Shown here in pieces: positions 10,571 through 21,692 of a DNA stretch of 64,000 nt. The stretch spans positions 244,682 to 308,681 of the forward strand of contig KL197719.1 of the NCBI GenBank assembly GCA_000697665.1. Direction: 5' to 3'. A program made the translations under genes and the position numbers. A model generated the notes under the pieces. That model was not told the origin of the DNA and did no database searches. It saw only the letters and a program-made list of their open reading frames with translations. The stretch comes from Jaapia argillacea MUCL 33604 (taxonomy: Eukaryota; Basidiomycota; Agaricomycetes; Jaapiales; Jaapiaceae). Numbering within the stretch: position 1 is the stretch's first letter; every line of letters begins with the position of its first letter.

Positions 10571-12648
10571 CTAGCCCTCTTTGACAACCTCCTCGACCGC
10601 GTCCGCAAAGATCTTGCATCCTTTTGCTAAATCCTCCTTGGTGATATTAAGCGCAGGGATGAATCGGATGACTTCGTAGATCGAGGTGGTGAGGATGAAA
10701 AGACCCTTCTCTTGGCATCGCTTCGATACCCTCTTTGCCAAGTTTGCTGGTGCGTCGGGTTTGATCATTGGGTCGTGGGCCGATCCAGTGGGGGAGGCGA
10801 ACTCGACTGCTACCATGAGGCCTTGACCACGGACCTCGAGAATATTGGAACCAACGACTGTGTTCTTTTGGAGGTCATTGAGGAACCCGAATAGTTCCTT
10901 GGAGCTGCGCGAAGATAATTCATCGGGAAGTGGATCGAGCTGGGCGGTGGAAAAGTGCTTACCGAACTTGGACGTTCTCGAGGATTTTCTCCTCCTTCAT
11001 CACCTCCGCACAAGCAACACCAGCGGCACAAGCGACGGCATTTCCAGCATATGTACCTCCCTAGAATATATGTCAACATCTTACCGATGACATGGAGACC
11101 GGATCGCTCACCATCGAGCCGGCCTTCAATGTGTCGGTAAGTTCCCTGCGAGCGATAACACCACTCAAAGGGAACCCATTGGCCAAACCCTAACCATCCT
11201 CGGCGATCAACGTCGGAAAAATGTGATGACGTCAAAAAAAAATCATACCTTTGCGACGGTCATGATGTCGGGTCGGACACCACTGTACTCGATAGCGAAA
11301 TACTTTCCGGTTCGGCCGAACCCACTTTGCACCTCGTCGATGATCAAGAGAATGCCATTCTTATCGCAAACGTCCCTCAATCCTTTCAAGAATGACGGAG
11401 GTGCTGGGATGTAACCTCCCTCGCCAATTACGGTTTCGATGATGATGGCAGCAACATCGTTCGGAGTGGTTTGTTGGGCTAAGAGGAGATCGAGTTGATA
11501 GAGTGACCTTTTGACCAGTTCCGCCTCGGGGGTGCTGGGTGGGAGGTTATGGTGGTGCCAATAGGGGAAGGCAACTGTGAACACTCCGGGCTATTAAACA
11601 GAAGAGAAGCAAGTGAGATATGACTGCCAAGGACATCGAAGGAAGTGGATGACTAACCATCAGTGGATGACACCCCTCACTGTAAATAGTCTTGCTCCTC
11701 GTAAGAGCCATCGCACCGAAGGTTCGCCCGTGATAGGCGCCTTGAAGAGATGACGTCATGTGAGGATAGACTATACTCAATGTTGGAGGGTGAACATACC
11801 CTGCATGGTGATGATGTTCTGTCGTCCAGTAGCCAACCGCGCAATTTTGACTGCACCCTCAACAGCCTCAGACCCAGAGTTCCACCAATAGAATGAGTTG
11901 AGTGACGGGTCGGGCATGACGGGCAGTAACTTCTCGATGAGCTCGAGATACGGCCCATGGAAGGCGATGCTGCACTACGAGGAGAGGCGGAATGAGCTTC
12001 GGGATGATGTCAGAGAGGATGGCGACAATATACCTGGCCATGGACGAGGTTCATACACTGGTCCGCTGCGGCTTTGCTCACCTTGGGGTGACAGTGACCT
12101 GCGTCGGCGAAGGGGTATAAACATTTGGAATGGCCTTGAGAATTCAAACACGTACCCAGGTTAGTGACACCAATGCCCGACGTGAAGTCCAGCATGTGTC
12201 GGCCATCGTCGAGGTCGATGTACGACCCCTGCCCCTTCGTGATGACGGCTTCGGTCAATCGTCCGAGACCTTTGTTGACGTACTTCTGCCCAAACTCCGA
12301 GAGAGATGAGGTGGCCATAGTTCGAGTTTGGGTCTTTTGGTGGGTGGGAGACGAGGCCGACTTTGCAGTAGCAGTGCTCAAGGTGCGATTTTGTTGCCCC
12401 AAACCATTGCTCCTGCTGCAGTCAATTTTATAGGTTTTCAGAAAACAGATCTAAGCGAGGAGGCTCGATCGGGATCGCCAACTGACGACGCGACATATTC
12501 GCCCGAGGACGAGATGAGGAGAGCAGAGAAAAAGCTAACCGCAAACTCACATGGTACTTTCATTATGCGATACAAGAGATTTAGCGAAAGAACGTTGGCT
12601 AGCGGGGGCGATGGCGGCCTTGGAAGACTTTGAGATACGAGCGAGCAT
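10571..12648 (-). CDS. 4-aminobutyrate aminotransferase (class III, PLP-dependent, probably mitochondrial)
   Basis: Read on the minus strand, the gene starts MLARISKSSKAAIAPASQRS, a basic serine-rich presequence typical of mitochondrial import, split by an intron after NEST. Conserved class III aminotransferase blocks follow: DLDDGRHMLDFTSGIGVTNLG, HCHPKVSKAA, NSGSEAVEGAVKIAR, MQGAYHGRTFGAMALTRSK, AAIIIETVIGEGGY, LLIIDEVQSGFGRTGK, and the PLP lysine in VAK/GLANGFPLSG split by an intron near 11240. The protein ends EEVVKEG. It resembles the bacterial GabT type more than the classical fungal GABA transaminase. The expected reaction moves the amino group of GABA to 2-oxoglutarate, feeding succinate semialdehyde to the TCA cycle. 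Related acetylornithine or ornithine aminotransferase activity cannot be excluded. Confidence 0.87.
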
Positions 12649-14176
12649 GGTGGTATGGGTGAGAGGAGAGCATTCGCCGGGCTATTGAGTGATTCAGTGG
12701 TGCCGTCAACGGAGTCGAGCGGGTGGAGACATGTTCATGCCGCTGGGTTGTAACACCTCGGCTATTTCGATAATCTGTTTTTGGATCTCGCAATCTCTTC
12801 CTGAACAAGTCAATCAGCTTTCCGATAACTTTTGCCGATGCCAGTCGCCTTTGCCGAGGTCGTATTCCGTCCCCCGACCTGTGCACACGCGACGCTAAGC
12901 GAGCCATGCCCAGAGCTTACCTTCTACCGACGGCTCTCAGAAGCTCTCATGATTCGACGTATTTCATCTTCTATGTCGTCTACAACGCTAAATATACACT
13001 GGACCATCGAGGGGACATGGCAGCATTGCGGCACGATGATCAAATGTGGGGGTAATGACGACCCATGGGGGGTCATTGCATCAGGTTGCAAGTTTGCTTC
13101 TTACTTAGAACGTCCGCCGGAGTCATATCCTCGCATAAACGCAGCAGCGCCATCTTCTCGCTTATCCCAAGCGCAACATGAGAATGAAAAGCCGGCAACA
13201 AGAGTCAGCAGGATGCCCTGAACGATAGACGCCGACTGCTGGAAGGATGCAGGGTCCACATTTGTCGGCCACAGAAGAGGTAAGTATTGAAACGGTCTCA
13301 TATCATCTGCCGAGCAGCTCAAAAATGCAGGACGATGATTAGACCTCGTCATTGGATTGGTAGCCAGTCACGGGTACGGAAACGACCCGGTAGTGTTGAA
13401 TCCGGAACTCAGGAGCTCGGTAGGGTTCGTAGTGGCCCAAGAGATTAGATTAGAGGGCTTGAAAGTCGTGAAGCGAGGGAACTAGCCGAGAATTGTCTGC
13501 GTGGGCGACGAGCAGCTTTGTTGAAAGGTGTGAATCATGAGGCCGTTGGGTGAGGAACACTCCATGGCGTAATCTCGACAAAGGCGCCGAGACAGATGTG
13601 AGGAGGGAATCGACACAGGGGCTTGATCAATGAGAGACCAAGCCTGCGCATGATACATAGCGACCGTAGTCGCAAAAGGCTTAGCTATTGGCTCATCAAC
13701 CCCGGAAACCCCTCACTCAAACTCAAGAAAAACGCCATTCAGCCCGCGAGAACGGAATTGAGACCATAAAAGGTATGAAAAAGGCGTTGTTATCGGATAG
13801 CAACCTTCATTTCGGGCGCTGAGCCAGCCAACCTTCACGTTGTTATCACGAGGCAAGTGGAAACAAGGTCGTGCGTGGCTTGCAGTCCGTCGGATGTCGA
13901 CCAAGAAAAAGGGAGAATATTCAGAGATACCGGGTCTGTGTCGCTCAGGATAAACAGTAAAACAATTAGGAGGATTGCCAGAGCCAAGTGCACGAAAGTT
14001 TCAGGCCCAAGTCAAGGTTGAAGGGAAGGACAAACAAAGTTCGGGTCCCGCGGTTGCGAGCCGCGCCTTTTGGCCGATGCTGCGTACAACCTCGATGCAA
14101 TCCTATACATAGTCCCTCATTATTCCTATCCCTGAACCTCGTTTGTCCGACTTTTTGGACGATAGAGCATATCTTC
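12649..14176. other. Large divergent intergenic region (about 1.5 kb)
   Basis: This is the longest gene-poor stretch, between the minus-strand aminotransferase and the plus-strand E3 ligase. Both strands were checked for a spliced protein, a tRNA-like T-loop and repeats; nothing convincing was found. It contains both promoters and may hold a lineage-specific or non-coding transcript that cannot be seen from sequence alone. Confidence 0.45.
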
Positions 14177-16332
14177 ATGTCGCTCAAGAGCGCATTGGTG
14201 CTGTCTCTTGGGTTTCTACTCTCTTTCTTGGCAACCTGCGCCCAGGCCTACATCCCCGCATCCCCCTCCAACGACACGAGCCATTCCTATCCTGGGGGCC
14301 CGAACGTTACCGATGTTTCCCAGCTCGCATTGAGCTGGTATCAAGGGTCAGTATTCACAGGCCCGCCTTTGCGTTACATGAAGAATTCGGGGACCTGACT
14401 GTTATCTTTCCTGGATGCTTTGGTGCGGCCTTATTGCAGCTCCTATTCCCAAACGGTGTCCTATCAGTTAGCTGGAAATGGCAGTGAGGGTATCAGCAAG
14501 GTGAGAGACCTACTAGACGATGATATTGACGGTCAGTTGCTGACGTTTTATGGGCGATAGGGTGCCCTCGTACACTTCGACGAGGCGATGAGCTGGAACA
14601 ATCAAACATGTTCGTTTGGTCCATCGGTCCTTCAAAGGGGGTTTCAAAATGTTGGCTAACCACATCGCACCGTCCTTTATGAACGTATGTAGCGACGACG
14701 CCATGGATTGCGCTGGTGTCGTGTGACTTCAACGCCACAAACATGTCAATGGTCGATGACATTTTCACTCTCGCTCGCGACAGAGGAGCAAAAGCCGCTG
14801 TGCGTGATCTATCCTTTCTCGTTTATCTGTCTAGCTGGCTGAAGTTTTCTGGTCTATCAGCTTTTGTATTCACTTTATTCACAAGAATGTATCATTAACG
14901 CGGATTACACAAACACATCAGCATTCGACCAAGTGATGGATATATTCTCCACCCAGTCCCTCACCTCCGCACAGTTCGTCGGTATCTTCATCTATCCTGT
15001 AGCAACCACTGATGTGTGTATATGTAGATTGATTGAATACCAGTTCAGCGCGATAAACAAAACCCTCTATAATGACTACAACGCAACTATTCTGAATGCG
15101 TCCGCGGCCATCATCAATAATTCCATAGCAACAGGGAGCGTGATAGCTCCCAGCTACATCTTTGCGACGCTCAAAGCATACAATGCGACTGGTGATGCCG
15201 GTGTCACCAATAGTACGCCTCCCGCAACTTCTTCCGGCGGCGGTGGCGGTGGATCTCCGAATACCGGTTTGGCCATGTACGTTCGCTCTGCTAACGCTCA
15301 CACTCTGGTTGAAATCATCTCCACGTAGGATCATCTTGTATGCCATCACTGGATGCGTCTCTGCTCTGTTCTGCGTGGTCATCATCACAGGCGTACGTTT
15401 TCTCTCTCTCCTAATATGTGTAGGAACTCATATCACCATTAATCCAGGCTATCCGAGCTATTCGACATCCGGAACGCTATGGGCCCCGAGGTGCCGATTT
15501 CCAAGGTGGCTACTCCCAATCTCGTACCCAAGGGCTTGGAAGAGCTATCCTCGATACATTCCCCATCATCAAGTTTGGGACGAGGACGTCGACCGGTGGG
15601 AATCAAACCGGTACTGGTGAAACTGCAGACTCCGCTGTCAGTAGCATAGATGGAGTTCCGAAGGACATCGAGGCCCAAGGACGTATTGAGGGTCAATTTG
15701 AATCCGTTGAGATGACTGAACGACGACCAACCAATCAAAATCGATCAGCGGATGCTCAGCAGCCCTCGCCTGAGGAGGAGGAGGAAGAGACCCAACCTCG
15801 AGCCAGTACTTCCAGACCAGTCCCCACTCGCCGTCCGTCCCGTAACGCCGCGCCAACCAATGTGGAGGACGTCGTGCCCGATGCTATTGGGCGAGAGACT
15901 TGTCCCATCTGTATTCTCGACTTCGAAGAAGGCGACGATCTTCGGGTGCTGCCTTGCGAAGGGAAGCACAAGTTCCACCAACATTGCGTCGATCCATGGC
16001 TGCTAGAATTGTCGAGCTCCTGTCCCCTTTGTCGGCACGGTGAGTCGAATCTGTGACCTTCTTGATTAAGCGACGGAACTTAACGTCATTCTCTCTCTAA
16101 AACAGACTTCCACGCACTTGAAACAATGATGCAAGGGGACCCTGAAGATGGTCCGCGTGCTCCTTTCATGGATTACGATCATCCCCCTCCAAGCAGAGGC
16201 TCAATTGTCCGATTCTCTCGATACGTGCGGAATGCGATCCGACGCCGAAGACACCGAGAGGAAGCAATGCAAGAAGACCAAACTGCGGAACAGGATCACC
16301 ATATGCAACCTCCCCCCGAGCCTGAAGTATAG
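14177..16332 (+). CDS. PA-TM-RING type RING-H2 E3 ubiquitin ligase
   Basis: The spliced protein has a signal peptide (MSLKSALVLSLGFLLSFL, cleavage near AQA), then a luminal, Asn-glycosylation-rich protease-associated-like region (TTPWIALVSCDFNAT, RGAKAALLYS, SVIAPSYIF). A Ser/Gly linker is followed by one transmembrane helix (IILYAITGCVSALFCVVIIT). The cytosolic part carries a RING-H2 finger: CPICILDFEEGDDLRVLPC, HKFHQHCVDPWL, CPLC (about 15901-16040), then a basic stretch and a polar tail ending PEPEV. This is the RNF13/GRAIL architecture, in which the PA domain recruits cargo and the RING recruits an E2 at endosomal or vacuolar membranes. At least one intron lies after the RING. Confidence 0.87.
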
Positions 16333-16614
16333 TAGCAGATGGTGCTCGACTTCTCGCGTTTCCTTTCTTAATATGTACCACTGAGATCAGGCGATATTTC
16401 TTGTGTAACTTAGGACAGTCTTCGATAGCAATCTCTATTTTCTCAAGCCCTTGCGATCAGCTGGGCCATCGCAATGCCAGAAACTAGCATCCCATGATCA
16501 GTTTCCAAAGTTTCGCCTCTTGGCGACGTGGGCCCCGTGTTGATTGCACACTCACATTTGATTCTCCCGTGCCCTATCCTGGGCGCGGTTCGCTCAAAGC
16601 AGGGCTCCCTATTT

Positions 16615-16619
16615 CCCCT
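16615..16619 (+). promoter_or_regulatory. STRE-like CCCCT motif upstream of HSP9/12
   Basis: A CCCCT core lies about 270 bp ahead of the HSP9/12 start codon. In yeast, CCCCT/AGGGG stress-response elements drive HSP12. A 5-bp match is weak alone, and its use in this basidiomycete is inference. Confidence 0.3.
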
Positions 16620-16793
16620 GTGCGTTCACCGTGGCTCTGACGATCTGTGTCGCTCCACAACGGCACTTCACTTGCTAACTTTGGCGTGTCATGTGACCGC
16701 GTCCGCGTCATGGGCAGATTCTTCACCGTCATTCCCTCTTGATTTTATTCCGACGTCACTCTTCCGCCATGGAAAGGAGGCGGTCCTGACGAC

Positions 16794-16800
16794 TATAAAA
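16794..16800 (+). promoter_or_regulatory. TATA box of the HSP9/12 gene
   Basis: TATAAAA lies about 90 bp ahead of the ATG at 16889. The spacing and the strong consensus fit a highly inducible gene with a focused start site. Confidence 0.65.
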
Positions 16801-16888
16801 GGTGGGCTGCATTTGCTGAGAACGATATCCGCATTCTACATCACAACCACTTCACTCAAACCACTCTTATAACCAACTCTTTAACAAC

Positions 16889-17311
16889 ATGTCTGACACT
16901 GGACGTCAATCTCTCGGTGACAAGGCTGGCTCAGCTCTGAAGGTCGGTTCTCAGCGAAGCTTGTTTCCTTGTCCCCCTTGCTCACAGTTCGCTGTAGCCC
17001 GATTCGCAGAAGTCTACCACCGAGCACGCTGGTGACTGGATGAAGGGCAAGTCTGACTCTGCTGCTTCGACCATGCAGCCTCAAGTGAGCTTTACCACTG
17101 TTTCTCCTTCCTTCTATATCTCACACCCTCGATTCGCAGAGCGAGAAGTCCACCACCCAGAAGGTCGGTGACTCCATCAGCGGCAACCAGAACCAGGACC
17201 AGGTTAGTTTACTTTTTCGCTCATTCTCCTTGTTCGTGGCTGACTCTGTTATAGGAAGGTCTTATGGACAAGGCTAAGAACACCCTTGGTCTCGGTGGCA
17301 GCCAGAAATGA
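16889..17311 (+). CDS. HSP12: HSP9/HSP12-family small heat-shock / membrane-stabilising protein
   Basis: Four exons, 16889-16942, 16998-17084, 17140-17202 and 17255-17311, give an 86-residue protein. It starts MSDTGRQSLGDKAGSALKPD, contains two SxKSTT segments and ends LMDKAKNTLGLGGSQK. The SDxGRxxxxDK opening, the lack of cysteine and the hydrophilic composition define the HSP9/HSP12/Whi11 family. In yeast the protein is unfolded in solution, becomes helical on membranes, and protects cells during stationary phase, heat and osmotic stress. Exons 2 and 3 are each preceded by a similar 'gattcgcag' stretch, suggesting an old exon duplication. The TATA box upstream supports inducible expression. 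Confidence 0.9.
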
Positions 17312-17517
17312 TTTGTCTTCTCGCCATGTTCATCGTGTATTCAATCTTGTACATTTGGTCGTTATAGTGTAGCATCATTGTCAATGACTTAAATCCATCG
17401 ACACATTCTGCAGAATTCGCATTCTCATCAACTGGTCTGGAAAGGTCGAAGTCCGTAGGTTCAAAGTATGCAAGTGCACCTGCATTGTATTCATTCAGCC
17501 TTCACGGTCACGATTCA

Positions 17518-19524
17518 TCATGCCCCAAATCTCGCTAGACGCCTTCTCCGAATTTCTTCCATGCTCATTTCCTCGGCTGGAGGTAGTACTGCTGCAGCAG
17601 AGCTCGAGTCGGCCTCTGATTCTAATTCAGAATATTCCAGCTCAGAATCTTCTTCGTCACTTTTCGTCGTCTCGACTAGTCTTGAGGATTGAGTCGGGAC
17701 TGGGGCGGGGGATGTAGTCGATGCGACGGGAGGTTGTCGAGGAGGCAGTGGCTGCTCTTCAGGGATTCTGAAGCCTTCAGGGACCGTCTCTAAAGACGCT
17801 CTCAGGGCTGCTTGAAGCTGTTCGTCGTCGTCGTCGTAGACACGATGTGCTTCCGGTACCTCTTCCCATCCCGCTTCCTCAAATTCGGCTGCAGGGTTGG
17901 CTGGAGCAGGCGCAGATGGAGGCATCCATATACGCGGAGCATCACGATTAACGTCGACGTCCATGTTCTCTTCGATTTCTTCATCCAGACTCGCTTCTCT
18001 TCCCTCTGCTAAAGCTCTCGACTCTTCAATAGCTCTTCGAAGCATCTCATCGTCATCTTCCACAGGCCTAGAGGCGCCAGGTTGCCGTTGGGGTTGAGTG
18101 ACATTCTGTCGATGCAACGCAGCCGTCGCCTCGATTCTCGCTATTTCTTCGTCGTATCCTTCCCGAAGAGCCATCTCTTGTTCTCTCCGCATTCGTTCCA
18201 TAAGCGCCCGATTCCGGGCCATGCTCGCTGCTACGGGGTCGGTCTCTCGGGCGATGGGTTCTCCGCCGCCGCCGAGTCGCCCCGTCTCGTCTCCGAAACT
18301 TCCTGGCATTCTCTGTCTGGGTGTGCGAGTACCACTCCCACTCCCACTACGCTGTGGCATCTGACCACCAACGCCGGGGAAACCACCCAGAGGACGTTGT
18401 GGTTCTTCGGGAACCAAGAGTTCATCTGCGGCTCCTCCCATCAGGGATGCTTGTAATGCTGCTTGGAGTTCCATATCTTCATCCTCAAACCCTGCTAGAG
18501 CGGAATGTGGTGCAGACGGGCCTGACGCTCGGGCCTCTCGACTAGTTGAGAGACGGAAACCAGCAGATGTGGATGGTTCGGGAAGACTAGCTGCGAGTTC
18601 GTCTGCTCCGGTGCGAGATAGAGCAAGCTCTCCTTCTATATTTCTCTGGGTGACTGCGAAGACAGCGTAACCTGATGAACCAAGACTCAGTAAATACAGA
18701 ATTATCAGACAAAGTGGTATTCCACCTTCGGCTTCTGCCTGCTGTAATGTCATTCCCAGGTATGTCTTTGACACCCATTCTGGAGATTCGAGGAAAGAGT
18801 TGAGGTTGAACCAATGTCCATTGCCCGTGTCTGCATCCATATCTGCCGACGCTCGCCCGAACCGTCTCAAAGTGAACCAGTGTTCTTCGAGATTTAGAAT
18901 GAAAGCTAATTGTGTGCTACGCAAGCTGTTAATGGGGCAAGGAAACGCAGGCGAGGGACGGGGGACGAACTGAGGTTTCTGCTGATATGGCCGCATGGCT
19001 TCACTGCGCCATCGCAAAAGGCTATCATATAGGCAAAGTTAGTATCTGGAGTAATGAAGGTGGATATATGCGCCGACCTGAGCCCCCAGACCTCTAAAGC
19101 GTTCTCTAGAACTTGGATCGAAAAGAAGCCTGAAAGAAATCGATATTACTCTCACCTCTCAACCGAAACTAATGTGATAACGTACCCGTATCGTCCATAT
19201 TGATGCTGGGACGGCCTTCCGTGTTAGGGTGATAACTCTCTTCCAATACGTCCAAGGAGCCAGCGATGGCGGATAGATCCATTACGGTGAACTAGGACCT
19301 ATCATTCAACACATCTTTTGCGACCAAGCGACGAAAGGGTACAGACATAGCTTCCCTCTGCAGTCCATAGGAGTGGATGGTTCATGCCATTGTATCAGAT
19401 CCGATCTACGAAGGACGGGGAACGTACGCAAAAGGTTGTTCAGAGCATGCTGAGCGCACAGCGCCGACCCAGGTTCTTGTTTCTCATGGTAAATCATGTG
19501 TATCAAATTCTGAAAGCCCGCCAT
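17518..19524 (-). CDS. Ataxin-3 homolog (Josephin deubiquitinase with three UIMs)
   Basis: The minus-strand gene starts MAGFQNLIHMIYHEKQE. The Josephin catalytic cysteine is in LCAQHALNNLL; VMDLSAIAGSLDVLEESY and GRYDTGFFSIQVLENAL follow, then the His/Asn pair in GNGHWFNLNSFLESPEWVS. The C-terminal part, mostly one long exon (17518-18670), has three ubiquitin-interacting motifs: EDEDMELQAALQASL, EDDDEMLRRAIEESRAL and DDEQLQAALRASLE, separated by low-complexity polar segments. It ends RLARFGA. Ataxin-3 proteases trim ubiquitin chains in proteasomal quality control. There is no polyglutamine tract. The gene is head-to-head with Atg27, with about 250 bp between start codons. Confidence 0.9.
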
Positions 19525-19777
19525 GTTGAGCAAGTAATCCTGCAGGTGTAGAGGTGGTGGGTGGTGGTGGTGGTGGTGGTGAAAGGACAAAAGCACTGAC
19601 GCTCGGGTCACTGTGGCGTTTCTGCCACTGCTCTGTAAAGGACTTGGAAACGCGTACGCGTGGAGCGTGACATTTGTGACACATCCGCTGCCGTCTGCCA
19701 CAACGACAAGTCGGGAATATTCTGAAAGTACACTGCTCCCTCTGCTCTCTCATCCTGATCCTAATATTACACACTCC

Positions 19778-20873
19778 ATGACGCCAAGGCGACCAGCACG
19801 GAGCTCCCTTTTCTCTTTGTTCTCTGCTCTTCTCTTCCTTCAATCTACACTGGTGTCTGCTCAAGATACATTCGACTGCCATCTGACCATTGACTCGCTG
19901 AAGTATGACTTGACCAGTTTATCGGGCGAACATACCATCTCGAGAACGCGAGAAACGCCCCCAACCTCATGGCTAGACAAAGCCACGTTTAATCTCTGTG
20001 ATAACCTGAAGATACAGGACGGAGTGGCAGCTGGAGATCAGGTCGGCCCACATTTGTCGTGCATGATTCCCTGCTGACCATCGATACTGCAGTGCCCAGA
20101 TGGAACACGAGCGTGTCTAACGAAAACCAACACCAAGGGAAGCAATTCCGACAGAGTAGTAGCTGTCATTCCATTAGCGCAGTCCGCTGCTCTGAAACCA
20201 GAGTATTCTTCTCTATCATGTACGTTTCAAAGTTTTGTCTCGAATATATGACGGCCTTACTGGACTTCGGGTTAAGCCTCCAAGGGTATCTCCCTTGTAT
20301 TACATGGCTCACCATACCCGATCGCCGCCGAACCGATACCCCAATCTTTTAACCTCACCCTGCTGTGCTCACAAGAAGCTTCAGAGCCAAAGTTTATTTC
20401 GTATGATGGAGTGCAGTTGAAAGTGGAGTGGAGTGCACCTGCAGGGTGTAGCGAGAGTCAACAACCGCCTAAAGATGATGAAAGCAAAGGGCCAGGTGAT
20501 GGGGGCAAGGAGGAAGAGAGTGTAGGCAGCGGTATTGGTTGGTTCTTCCTTGTGTGAGTCTTCAGCCTTTCAATGTCTTCGCACAAACCCTTATGCCGCT
20601 GAATAGGCTGTTGATCGCGTTCGGAGCATACTTTGGGTTGGGTGCATACTACAATTACTCAACGTATGGCGCAAGAGGTTTAGATCTCATCCCGTAAGTT
20701 CGCCAGCTCTCTCTCTTTTTTACATCACTAACCATACGAAAATATTCACGATATCCAGACATCGAGATTTCTGGAGAGAAGTGCCGTATATGCTACGTGA
20801 CGTTGTTTCACACCTATGTTCCACCGTCCGGCCACGGCGCTCATCTAGGAGTGGTGGATACATTGCAGTATGA
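19778..20873 (+). CDS. ATG27: Autophagy-related protein Atg27 (type I membrane protein)
   Basis: The spliced protein has a signal peptide (SSLFSLFSALLFLQST, SAQ), a luminal domain opening DTFDCHLTIDSLKYDLTSL with paired cysteines, a transmembrane helix (GWFFLVLLIAFGAYFGLGA), and the Atg27 signature after it: YYNYSTYGARGLDLIPH, DFWREVPYMLRDVVSHL. It ends RSGGYIAV. The C-terminal tyrosine may act as a sorting signal, which is inference. Atg27 cycles between Golgi, endosome, vacuole and the autophagosome-formation site and helps Atg9 traffic. The mannose-6-phosphate-receptor-like lumen is typical. Confidence 0.88.
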
Positions 20874-21692
20874 CCGAGAATGGGGTGTGCAGTAGGACGT
20901 TTCAGTGATATCTAGACTGAGGAGGGAGTGGTGGTTTGACCTAATTTCGTATGCCATGACAACTCTAATGGTGCTTTCGCTGTTCCATTCTTGCTCTGTC
21001 CCCATCTTGCGCTGCTTGGGACATGATGGAACCCAGATAAGATCTTCTCATCGGCCCAACTGCACGCTATCATCCACCGCTGTTCATTTTCTCCCACAGA
21101 AAAGCGCCGACATCCGTACCACAATTCATGGGGGCGGTATCGCGATACTATGTCCGCCGACCGTGACGAAGGTGATTTCATCGACTTTAGCAACCCCCTG
21201 GATATAAGAGTGTGATATCGACAAGCCTGAGAAGACGGCGGATGGAAGCGACCAGGACGAGAGAAGCGCTGGTGTTATCTAGACCATCACTATACCCTGC
21301 ACCACTGCAATCCACTGCAATCCACTGCATCCACATACTGGTTTCACAATCCTTTTCGCCTGTGTCGGCACATCTTGCATTCTGCAGTGCCGACTGTATC
21401 CACCCTCAGGGAGGACTTTAAATTTCAGAGATGTGCTGACGCCTGTGTTGCGGGGTGGGCCAGAACGGGAACGATGATCCTGTCTTCCCAGCATACGACA
21501 CGACTTTGGGCACTAAACCGCGAAAGGAGCTCAGAATGTCGAAAAGTACAAGCATCTTGATGGCCGTGACTAAAAAGCAGCGTGAAGCGCGGTCCATGTA
21601 ATTAGCGACGCGTCTCACTTGTGGCGCCCTCATAAATCTCAATCTCGACCACATCCTCCCCACTTTTGAGACGTGCTGCTTCTGGCTTCACA
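20874..21692. other. Intergenic region (about 820 bp)
   Basis: No recognisable protein or RNA gene was seen. The region contains a small 10-bp direct repeat (listed separately) and the promoter of the RNase H1-N protein gene. Confidence 0.45.
21301..21330. repeat. Three tandem copies of a 10-bp unit
   Basis: The unit tccactgcaa appears three times in a row with one mismatch in the first and one in the last copy. It lies in non-coding sequence about 370 bp ahead of the next gene. Confidence 0.75.

Larger units (their letters stand above)
16333..16888. other. Promoter region of the HSP9/12 gene
   Basis: The 556-bp stretch has no coding evidence. Near its right end it holds a TATA box and a CCCCT stress-response-like motif (listed separately), then the 5' leader of the small heat-shock gene. 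Confidence 0.55.

Noticed and set aside
12599-12907. 102-residue minus-strand frame overlapping the aminotransferase 5' end
   Set aside because: It is out of phase with the presequence exon that starts at 12648 and resembles no family.
14040-14100. tRNA-like GC-rich stretch with gggtcccgcggttgcgagccgcg
   Set aside because: A cloverleaf with proper T-loop and acceptor pairing could not be drawn.
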